Below, piece by piece: positions 42,901-54,900 of a stretch of DNA of 64,000 bases (positions are counted from its first letter, which is position 1; every line of letters begins with the position of its first letter). Source of the DNA: Ryuthela nishihirai (Eukaryota; Arthropoda; Arachnida; Araneae; Heptathelidae); contig JAWZYU010000025.1 of the NCBI GenBank assembly GCA_038380435.1, positions 31,906,707 to 31,970,706 on the forward strand, written 5' to 3'. A model generated the notes under the pieces. It was not told where the DNA came from, did not search any database, and saw nothing but the letters and a program-made list of their open reading frames with translations. The position numbers and the translations under genes were made by a program.

Positions 42901-45900
42901 ATGGGGCATCACAATATTCATTTGAATGTAGCGGTAGGGTTGCCAAATTTTTATTTTGCCAAGGGAGACAGTTTAAAGAGAACAGTTAGATATGAACAGT
43001 TTTGGAAGAACACCTGGATGTGAACAGTTCAGGAAGGGCATTTATACGCTAAACTATAACAATGCATTTAACATTTGGACAAATGGAATACTAATAATAC
43101 ATTTCAACAAGATGTTTCATCAGCTGTGTTTAGCGCAGTACAATGTATTTAATTCGCAATTTAAATACATTGTACTGGTTTGATACCAGCCACTCCGAGT
43201 TTTCTTTTTTTTTCAATCATTTTTTAATTTATTGTATTACCATCTCTGATTTTTACAATTCATTGTATAATAAATTATTATACATAAAAATAAATGTATA
43301 ATAAATTATTATACATAAAAATAAATATATAATAAATTAATAATATAAATCATTATAGCCAAAATAATGCAACTGTTCAGGTGATAATTTGTGACAAGAA
43401 ATTAAGTTTAAAACAATAAATATGAATTTATAATTGGTATGGAGTAAAAAAAATAATAAACCTATATATTACACATATTTTTCATGAACAGTTTTTTAAA
43501 ATACCACTAGGATAAAAGAGAAAAATACACATTCAAAAATATGTATGTATAGGAAATTATTGTAGGAGAGTATCAAAATACTGAATCAAATTGGAAAGGG
43601 CAGGAACACCTTTCAGATATTTTAATGATGTATTATGTCTTTCTCATCCCTCCCCCCTCGAAATTTTTTGCTAAATAATGTGCTTTGAGAATAGTTGGAA
43701 AAAAAAAAGATATATGCATTACAGAATGCCATTCCAGTTTGGTATAGTTTAATGAAATATCAGACATCTCTCAAAAAAAATTCCATGCATCCAGGCCCTG
43801 CCTGCATTAGTCAAGATGTCCCACCAATAATTTGCCCTATCAATAATCAAGGTGCCCACTGCATATCAATATTTATGTAACTTTTTCTTAAAAATATATT
43901 TCATGATCATAATGAAATCTGTTTTAATTGCTATTTTCAACACTATTCATTCAGTATTTGAAGCATTATGGAAGCTGGAATATTTTGCAACAGTAATGCA
44001 TCAAAAGAATTTACCTCAGAAGTTAAAAATAATAAGCAATAATTCAAACCACTTAATAAATAAATATACATTTTAGAAGTTTGTGCAATGTTCATTTTAA
44101 TATTAGATGATTGTGAATGATTTTTATTAGATAATTTATTGTTAAAATTCTAGTTTCCATAATTCTTTAATTACTGAATAAAAATTATTGAAAATCGAGA
44201 TTCAAATTGATTTATTATCTTTATCTTCATCATATTTTTCCATTAAATGCACATTTCTGAAGTTATAGAGCTTTATTAGAGTTAGATTCCCATTGACATA
44301 GCATGGAAATTCTCTTAATATTTCGTTAGAAAAAGGTGACAACACTTATTTTAGGCATGTGGACATTGATGTATTATCTCTCTCTTTTTTTACTTTTTTT
44401 TACTGATTTTGCTTTAATTAGAAACTTTTTGCATTAATTTTTGTAGTCGTCCATTAATGGCAGTGGTTGAATAGATATAGTGAGTTGAATTTTGATTTAT
44501 TGACATTTAGCATCTTATAGTAACTAGAGTTCTGCTGTGAATGTAACCATTACTGTTGTATACTGGATCTGTGGCATGCCCTATTAATATCAGAAGTGAA
44601 GTGCATTGTCTACTGTGCATCGTAGCATTGGGAAAATTTGCATTTAAATTATACTACATTCGGTGAGTTATTCTTGAACTGAATTGTTTTATCTATATCA
44701 TTCATATTACCCGAGAGTTTCCATTTTTGAAGATTAAATTACCTTAGTTGATTATGGATGATAAACCTAAGTTCAAAATGAAAGACATTTTCCCCTGCTG
44801 CAGTTGATTTAGAACCTCATCATCATACGCGTTTGAAATTCGACAGCAGTACTGAATTAGAGAGACTGATAATGATTTTGATTTTGATTTAGGTGATGAT
44901 GGCTGATAATGATTTTGATTTAGGTGATGGTTTGAAGACACTCTTGAAACTTTTGCTGGGTTCTAATAAAAAGCTAGAATTATTCCTTGATCGTATTGAG
45001 AGAATATAACTATGGGTAGAAAATATCAAGGGAGCCTTGGTTGATTTTGAGAACAGACTAACCGAAGTAGAAAAACATTCTCGCTCTTCTGTTCAATCTA
45101 GGTCGACAATGTGTCACTTAAAAACTTGAAACTGGAGAATGCACTGCTTCTGAACAAAGTTGCTGATCTAGAAGATTGTGGTTGTAGAAATAATATTGTT
45201 ATTTGTGGTCGTGAAGAAAAGAAGAATCATGGTAAATTACTGAAGCAAACATTTTGAAATTATGTTCTGAGAAACTTGGTATTTTGAATATTTAGATTGA
45301 ATGTGCCTACAGAATTGGAGGACTCACATCCTTGAACGATTATTTGTAAGCTGTTAAGTTATAAAGATAAGGAAAGAATTAAATAATGCCTCTAAGCTGA
45401 AAGATACTGATATTTACATTAATGATGATTATTGTTCTCACACAAGATTAGCTAGATATAAGCTGAGGACATTTTGTAAGTCATTGCATGAGAAAGTTAC
45501 AGATTCTGTTCATCTCAATTACAACAAGCTTATCATAGGGTGTCAGGCCTATGTTTATAGCTTTGAGGAGAATTTGGATTGGGTTGTTTTACCTCTCAGA
45601 GGCACTAAATTTGCACACACTAGGCTAAATGGCCATATCACATGGACCCCGAAGGTTCAGAGAAGGTTCGGGGGGGGGGGGGGGCACTGGACAGCTGTTG
45701 TGAGACAGATGGTAGTCTCCCGTCAAGGCCATTCAGTGAGTTCTTTAATGTGAACAGGATATGATTCTCCTGCACATGGGGCCATGGCTTAATCCGACAA
45801 ATGGTAGCCTTTCCAAGCCCATTGTTCCCCTACTGACTGAGGGCAGCATGAGAAGTTTTGCTGAGATAAATCTCAATGCTCACCCGCTGGGACTTGAACC

Positions 45901-48900
45901 TGGAAACTACAGATTATGAGCCTGGCAAGCTACTGACTGAACCACTCTGCCTCCTTTGAATAAGGTTACTAAAGTTTTTAGTGATGTGCACGATACTTTT
46001 TTTGCTTAAGTGTAACAAATGTAAGGGTCCCAGAATCTCACTTTCCAGGATTTATGGTTGCTGGCACTTTGTTTGGTGTGGGTTCGGTTTCCATCTGGAA
46101 GGTGCTCGCAAAATTTGCTTTCCTCTAAATTTTAATATTCAAAATTTTTGCTCTTTAATATCATTGGTAATTTTAATAAAGATCTCTTCTCTAATTTTTG
46201 GCATTTTATTCATAATGGTGATATTTTTTGCTTGTGGAAACATGGCATCAAACTGATTTTGTTTTACCAGCTTTCTTTACCAATTTTGACTCTATCCAGA
46301 GTGAGACTATTAGTGACAAAGGACTTTGGAAGTATTTTGGACTGATTTTTGGGTATGATTCTGAGAAACTGTGCAATGTTAATTAATAAAAGTAAATTTT
46401 GGATTATTATTAATGCAGACTACATTGATATTAAAAGTGTGTTAATTTTAATGTGTTATTTCCCTCCTGGCCACAAATGATGATAACTTTAGTTCCTTTT
46501 TGCATTTAATTTGTGACTATTGTACTTACTATGGCAGTGTTATCTTATGTGGTGATTTTAATGCCTGCATGGTTGGTGAAGATTGTTCTTTATTTACAGT
46601 AGACTAATACTTTGTTTTAGATGCAGAAATTATTTTTCATAATTCAAAAGATAAGGTCAAAAATCTAAGGGGCAGTCTTGTACAAGTTTTGCCTTGATAA
46701 CGATTTCATTTGCTTAAATGGAAATTTACCTGGTGATTGTGAAGGGATACATTACATTTTTTCCCTAACAATGGGGCAAGTATTTTGCACTTTATTGTCA
46801 TTTCAAGGTCTATTTATACACTGAAGTGCCATTGAATTAGGGATAGGAGACTTTATCCAAATTCAGTACCGCAAGTCCCGCATTTGCATGCATGCGTAAC
46901 TGAAACTCTGGTCATATATAGCTGTCAGCTTTGGCTTTGCCAAGCATTTGTAGTGAGAAGTATAATGGGAAAGGTGGGGAATTTAATGCATTTGACAGAG
47001 GGCAGATCATAGGTGTCCAACAAATGGGACACTCGATCTCCGAAATTGTCAATGAACTTGGATTTTCTCGTACGACAGTTTCAAGAGTGTTCAGGGAATA
47101 TAAAAATTCCGGCTAAAAAACAAGCACCCGGACAAACTGCAAAGGACAACCAGCCATTAATGATCGTGGGCTTCGCTGTCTGACCCGCATTGTATGGACC
47201 GATAGGGGCCAGACATTATCTGAAATTGCCTCCCATCTGAATGCGGGTTCCAGCCGGGAAATCAGTGCATGGACCGTGCAATGCTACTTCATCATCTCAG
47301 ATTTGGGTGCTGCGGACCTACAAGAGTCCCACTTCTAATGGCATGATACCAGGCTCAACGCCTTGCCTGGGCTAAAGAACATTGAAGCTGGACCATCGAA
47401 AATTGGCAATGGATTGCCTGGAGTGACAGATCCCAATTTAAACTTCATCATGCTGGTGGGAGATTGAGGGTATGGTGCCAACCCCATGAAGCCAGGGATC
47501 CTGCATATCAGGTTGGAGCAGTACAAGCTGGAGGTGGCTCAGTGATGGCCTAGGGTGTCTTCAGTTGGACGTCTGTGGGATCTTTGGTACATTTAGCGAC
47601 AACTCTTAAACATCTGGTACCAACACATTACCATACATTACCAGTACATAGAACTCATGGCTGACCATTTACATCCATTTATGGCCATCATGCATACCAA
47701 TGGAAATGGCATCTACCAGCAAGACAACTGTTCATCTCACAGGTTCAGGTTGGCTACTGCATGGCTGCAGGAACATTCTGCTGACTTTAAAATAATGAAT
47801 TGGCCACCTAGAAGCCCAGATTTAAATCCCATCAAGCAGAGTGTTTGGGCCTGTGTCCCTCAGCGATGACCTTGAGAGAATTGTGGACAGCTCTGGAGGA
47901 TGCATGGGTCGCACCTGTGGAACATTTACACAAGCTTGTGGAGTCCTTGCTTCATTGTGTGGCGACCATTCTCAGGGCCAAAGGGGGTCCAACACGTTAC
48001 CAGGTTGCTATCCCTAATTCAATGGCACTTCAGTGTATTTCCTTTGTTACTGATATCAATATTTTACCAGAACTGGGTTCGGACCATTTGTCTATTGTTT
48101 CTACTTTTAGATTTCTCATTTACTCTGGTTTTCTATGTTGCTCCTGTTGACATGGTTACTGGAACAGTCATTAAATGATCGTTTTTGGAAAATGGAAGAT
48201 GGGTCAGCCTTTGCGAAGTCTTTGGATAGGACAATTGCCTCTTTACTGGCAAAAAATACTCTTTCTCCAGAAAATCTGTAAAAATCTTTTTCTTTGGCAG
48301 CTAGTCTGTCAGGTTTGATTCATGAGAGTGGAGCTGATTCCTCTAGATCAGTTGGCAAAATTCTTTGACTTCTAATCAATGGTTTGATAATGAATGTTTG
48401 CTCCTTAAAAGAAATCTATGGAGACCATTTAAATGGTTATCAAAAATATATAGTGCCTTTTATTTTAACATTTACACTACTTTTAGAAGAGATTATAAAT
48501 ATTTTTTCAGTTAAAAACTGGGCATTTTTCGAGAAAATTAGTGCTATGTTATTAAACTGTAGGATATAGTTTGTAGGTCTTTCTGATCCATTGTTAGAAA
48601 ATTTAGGAAAAAGTCCATTTTTAATATTAATATTCCACTTGTGTCATGATATGATTTTTACTGTGGTACTTTCACCAATCCTCCTGGAGACAAAATTCTG
48701 TGCCATCCTGATTTGTTGTTTTTTGATGGGTTTTTATTCTTCTGACAAGATCTGTGACCCTATTTTGGATGTGGATATTTCAATTGATGAATTAAAACTG
48801 GCAATTAATACTCTGAAATCTGAAAAATCATCTGGTGCTAATTTCATTAGACCCACATTTTTGAAATGTTTATCTGTGGTTTCTCAAACTATAATTCTGA

Positions 48901-51900
48901 ATGTGTTTAATAGGATACAGTTCTGTTTTGTTTTCTTTGTTTCTTAATGGCCTTTTTAACCAACTAAATAACTGTTTTACCTGATATTCAATTAAATTCA
49001 GATGTGTCTACACATACCTTATTATATGCTGATGACAGTTATTTTGGTTGACTCTCCTATTGGTTTGCAGAAAAAAAAATATTTTGGAAAGATTCTGTTC
49101 CAATTTCCAGTTAAAAGTTAATGTGGATTAATGGAACTAAGATTGTTCTTTTCAGGAAAGGTGGCAAACTTTCAAAACACGATGTTTGGCATTTTGATTT
49201 GCAGCATCTTACTGTTGTACAAAGCTACATTTATTTGGGTATGCCTTTTTCCCCATTCTGGTAGTTTCATTAAGGCTAAAAATTATTTTCTTTCAAAATC
49301 TAAAGCTGCTTTGACTGCATCATGATTGGCGTATAGAGAAGTCAAGTTAAATTCCTTATTTACTTGTATTAAATTGTTTAACTTAATGGTACTTTCAGTT
49401 TTGTCTTATAGCTCAGTGGTGTGGTCAATTCATTATATCATTGAACTTGAGAACTGCTTCTGCACATTTGTGTGGAAACTGTTGACAGTCTCACGTGTGT
49501 TCCAGGTTATTGTTGAGCTTGGAGTTGTGTTACTTTAGAATATTTTGGTTTTCATTAAACTAATCTTAAAAAACTGGATAAAGCTTTTGGAGATAAATGA
49601 TAACAGATTTCCTAAGTTACTCTACTTGGAACTTTATTCAAGGTCAATCAAAAAACAACAAAACATGAATCAAATCTTTTCCAAAGATTCTAGATTTAAT
49701 TGGGCATTTGTGGTATGAGAAATATTTGAGAATAACAGTTTCAATTTTATTTGGATTTCTCAGAACCCAGATATGGATAGACAATATCTGTCTTTTATCT
49801 TGAATGTATTTCATGATCTAGGTACCTGGAACGATCTTTCTTCAATGGAAAATAAATTATTTCTTCTCTTCCAATAAATATGTTAAAAATGATATTTTTA
49901 TTGCAAATCATCTTGATTCAGCAACTGGAATGTACATGAAAAGATTACTAATGCAGCTCTGTTTTAATCAAAACAGTACATTTGTAAATGGCAGGGTATT
50001 TACAATTTTTCCTGATTGTATATGTAGCATTTGTAACATTAACAAATTGGAAACCTGGGAGCATGTCATTGTTGACTGTCTGATTTACAATGTTTATAGA
50101 ATGAATTTTTTATGTTTACAGAAAAAGATTATCTATTAAATTATTTATTACTTTTTGTTACATCTTGTTTAAAGTTAAGACAATTTATATTGGATGAAAT
50201 ATCAGAATGATCTCATTTTAAAGTCAATTCCTATTTATTAACATTTACTGTTTGATGTTTCTTATCTCAGAGTTGTGTCTTGAGTTGCTACTTTTGTGTT
50301 GCCACCACTTGCATTAGGGGCCATAGTCTGATACACAAACAAATATTCTATTCTATTTTAATATCAAAATATTAGGCTGTGTAGAAAAACATGAAGTTTG
50401 AAAATTCCCCTTATCTTCCTTTAGTTTAGAATTTATACTATTTTTATTGTGCAGAATAAACTTTTTTATTTTTGATATGTAACATACACTAAAGAACCAA
50501 AACATTATGACCACGTCCCTAATATGATGTTGGTATTCCACATGCCACCAAAACAGCTCTTACCCTGATTAGAGTGAGGCATGGATGCTACAAGATTTCT
50601 AAAGGTAGCTTGTGGCATCTGGTACCAACACATTACCAGAATCCTTTAACTCTTGTAAGTTACATGGTTGAGCCACTGCAGATCAGATATGCTGTTCCAA
50701 CACAAATCACAGATGCTCGATTGGATTGATGTCTGGGGAATTTGGAGGCCAGGGCAATACCTGGAAGCCTTCCTCATGTTCCGCGAACCTTTCTCGAACA
50801 ATCCGGGCAGCGTGGCATAGCGCATTATTCTGCTGAAAGAAGGCATTACTAGAGGGGAATACCATTGCCATGAAAGGATGTACCTGGTCTGCAATGATGT
50901 TTAGGTAGGTGGTAGATGTCATAGTTTCCTCCACATGAATGACTGTTCCTGAAATGACAGGATTGCACATGAATGACTGAACCAGGGTTTCCCAGCAGAA
51001 CATTGCTCAAAGCATTACACTTCCTCCACTGGCTTGTTTTCGTCCCACAGTGCATCCTGGTGCCAACACTTCCCCAGGTAAATGATGCACACATACCTGG
51101 CCATCCACAAGGTGCAACAGGAAATGAGATTCATCAGACCAGACGACCTTCTTCCAATCATTCAAGGTCCACTTTCGATTGCTCATGTGTCCATTGTAGG
51201 TGCTTTTGATGGTGAACTGAGGTTAGCATGCAGGATAGTCTTTGCTCACCTCTAGCATCGATGAGCCATGGTCAGTTCACACCACTTTTCGAAGTTACTA
51301 ACCACAGCTGACCGTGAGAACCCCACAAGCCTTGCTGTCTCGGAAATGCTCTGACCCAGTCATCTGACCATTACAATTTGGGCTTTGTCAAATTCACTTA
51401 AGTACGCTGCCTTTCCCATCTGAAGAACAAGAATAACGCTGATTAACAGAGCTCAGTATCAGGTGTTATTTATACAGTTTCATGACCTTCACACATGCCA
51501 TTGTTTATCTACAGTTGCTTCGATTTGCATAAAGATGCACTGGTCATAAATGTTTTGGCTCTTCAGTGTATCTTTATTTCATAGTCACTTCAGGATAAGA
51601 TTGAAACATTTAGTATTTTTACTCAGCACAAATAAAAAAACAACTAACTCCAGATTCATTCAAATTTTTTAGGCTGGACATAGGAAGACTTACAGTATTA
51701 AGTTCCTGATGAAAGCAATTATGATAAGAAATAAAATTTTAAAGCTGGGACATCTGAAGCCTGAACTTGGAAAATTTCAGAATATAAGTGTTTTGTTACC
51801 TTAAGCTTTAATTATTCCTTCAATGTATTTAGCAAAATTAAGGCATTTCATATATAGTTTATTTTTTAAAGTTAATTAGTGCAATAAAATGGATAATATG

Positions 51901-54900
51901 CAATTACATTACACTAGACTACATATCTGAAAGAACTCATAAAAATATTTCAATAAATATCATTATTAAAAAATATATATAAATGCTGTCTGATAAATAT
52001 CTGCATAAAGTTTCCTGAAGATAGTTTGAGAAGTATGCATTCTATAAACAATATCACAGTCATGTTAGCCCTACAACTTCAATTATTGATAAGACATTAA
52101 TCTGAAAACAAATTCTATACCAATAGCTGAATTTTTATTTTTATTAGCAATGACTTAAATATATATTATAATAATCCCTATCACTTTTATTTAAAAGTGT
52201 TAGTTGGTTGTTTTACCTCTGAGCCACACTTTTTTGCACACAATGGGCTAAATGACCAGGTCACAAGGACCCTGAATGCTCAGAGAAGGTTGGAAGAGGG
52301 GACCCACTGGAACAGCTGTTTGGAGACAGATGGTAGCCTCCTGTCAAGACCATCTAGAGTGTTCTTTAATGTTCACATGGAGCCATGGCTTAATGTCCCA
52401 TCTGATGGATGGCGGCCTTTCCAAGCCCATTGGTGTCCCCTACTTATTGTGGACAGGGCGGGGAGTTTTGTGGAGATAAATCTCAATGCTGATCCAGCTG
52501 GGACTCGAACCTGGGAACTGCAGATTACGAGCCTGGTGCGCTACCGACTGAGCCACCCTACCCCTACCAGCTACCGACTGAGCTTCCCTATTTAAAAGTG
52601 TTAACTTACTATGATACTCTAATTAAATATGTTTAATTTAAGAATAATTTTTGAATTTTAAATGTTTAGAATTGCCAAATTGACACTTATACTTTGTAAA
52701 ACTGCTTTTTAAGCTAAATATAAAGAAAATAATAATAAAAATTGTTATATTGGTAAAAAATATTTGAACATTACTTCTTAACACATATGAAAGTTGGGTT
52801 GTTTTACCTCTGAGCGGTACTTTTTTGCACACCATGGGCTAAATGGCCAGGTCACATGGACCCCGAAGGCTCAGAGAAGGTTGGGGGAGGGGACCCACTG
52901 GAACAGCTGTTGGGAGACAGATGGTAGCCTCCCGTCAAGGCCATCCAGCGTGTTCTTTAAGGTGCACAGGGTATGGCTCTCCCACACACGGGGCCACGGC
53001 TTAACGTCCCATCCGATGGACAGCGGCCTTTCCAAGCCCATCGGTGTCCCCTACTGACCGTGGACAGGGCGGGGAATTTTGCGGAGATAAATCTCAACGC
53101 TGACCCAGCTGGGACTCGAACCTGGGAACTACAGATTACGAGCCTGGCGCGCTACCGACTGAGCCACCCCCACCCCACACATATGAAAGAGGGATGATTG
53201 TTTCATTCATACAAAAATTATAATCATAGCATAAATTTATGATTTCAAATTTAAATATGCTACAATATAAAAAAAGCTGAAAATGCTATACTATATTGTA
53301 CAAAAAATAGTATAGCATTTTCAAAAAAAATTATGTTTATTAAAGTACACTACATAGAATATTATTATTATTTTTTTCATTTCATTTTTGCTCACCATAT
53401 TCTCTTTCTTGTTGTAGAATATGTCTATTTGCTATAAACTTTAAACCAGAAAATGAGAAATTGCAATCTCGATATTTGTACAGTGGACTTGGAAAACTAA
53501 ATGCTAATGGATCACCACTTTTAGCCAAGAACTCAACAGCCTGACCCCCATTCATTTTGGAACATTCTGGCAAATTTTTTAGTTTCAGTCGTCTGGCTAT
53601 CTATTTAAGATAATAAAACAACTTATTATTGCTTGATGAATCAATGAATGAATGAGTTAAAACATGTAAAATAATGTTATACCAATTCTTATTGAATTGG
53701 TATAACAACATTTTGTTATTGCAAATGAAAAGGTAAAAGTCAAGTAACTGGTATTAGAAAGAAAATGTATTAACACAAAAACACATAATTGAGGTTCAAA
53801 ACTGTCTGTATGATTTTGATTACATATAGGAAATTATTATCAAACTTAATGTTACTTTATTTATTATATAATTTATATGTATATGAATATATATTTCAAT
53901 TTCACATATTTCATCTTTACTTAACCCTCTAGGGTGGCTGGAACATGTTCTCCCTGCCACAGGTGTCTGCTACAGGTTCTATAGTGCTATTGACGTGGTA
54001 GAACTGCCATACAGCCATTGCTTACATCTTGCTGTGGCTCTTGTAAAACAGAGAGATAAATGTGTAACACCAGGAGGGTTAACAAGTTTAAATTATGGTA
54101 CATATACTTCCTGACTCTGAAGTTTATGGCTCATTTCTTTATATATATTTTTTTCAACTTTTTTAAGGCAAATGCTCCCTTTAAAGCAACAGTCAGGAGG
54201 AGTTCACAACATTCCATATATGCAAATTAGATGCATTAAACTGGTTTAGTTCAAATAATTCATTTATTTATTGCAATTTAATAGTTTCCCTGTGGTCGAG
54301 TGGTTAGTGCTCTAGGCTACTGATCTAAGGGACCTGGGTTCGAGCCCCGGATAAGGCTTGGACATTTGTGTTGTTTTTCTGCTGAGATCCTGCCATCCTC
54401 ACAGACCTTCTACTATGGCATATAAACTGACAGGCTCCTGTCAGACCTCTGTGGCAAGCAGCTGCTTGAGGGGTATTTATTTATTTATATAACTTAATAG
54501 TGACTTTTCTATACGCTATGCTATGGGAAACATTCATCTGATAAATTAATGATGCCTATTAATAGGTAGGGTGATCATAATTGTAGGAAGCCAAATGTAG
54601 ACATTTTTGACACTTACGGTGTGGCTGAATAAAAGAATAAATGGGTATGTTATTGCATTATGTTGTGTAATGTTTGGAAATGAGGGAATATTTAAATGGA
54701 GAAAAAAATGCAAGTTTCAAACAATTAATGGGTTTACAGGATAAACTGACCAAGTCAAAAAATACAGTTACAGAATAAATGCATTTGATATTAAACATTC
54801 AATTAAAAATCAGGTTTTCAATATTTATTATTTTCTTAAATTTAGCATTAACGTGTACCTGACAGACAAGAGCAAAGCAATATTTTTTTTCACATTTTTA

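Larger units (their letters stand above)
44700..50360 (+). mobile_element. LINE (CR1/Jockey-like) with two nested insertions
   Basis: In order: an ORF1 remnant (about 44890-45420), an endonuclease (about 46010-48170), a reverse transcriptase (about 48740-49450) and a C-terminal cysteine knuckle ([19 protein letters not shown], 50030-50088). The 3' end has gggccatagtctgatacaca and a ttctattctatttt tail. A SINE-B (45574-45956) sits in ORF1 and a Tc1 (46819-48035) sits in the endonuclease. All frames are broken. It lies in the 11.7-kb OSGEPL1 intron, in the antisense direction to that gene. Confidence 0.85.

Noticed and set aside
52794..53057. 87-codon open frame and similar ones at 16754-17029, 24831-25079 and 52197-52595
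   Set aside because: They are translations of SINE-B.
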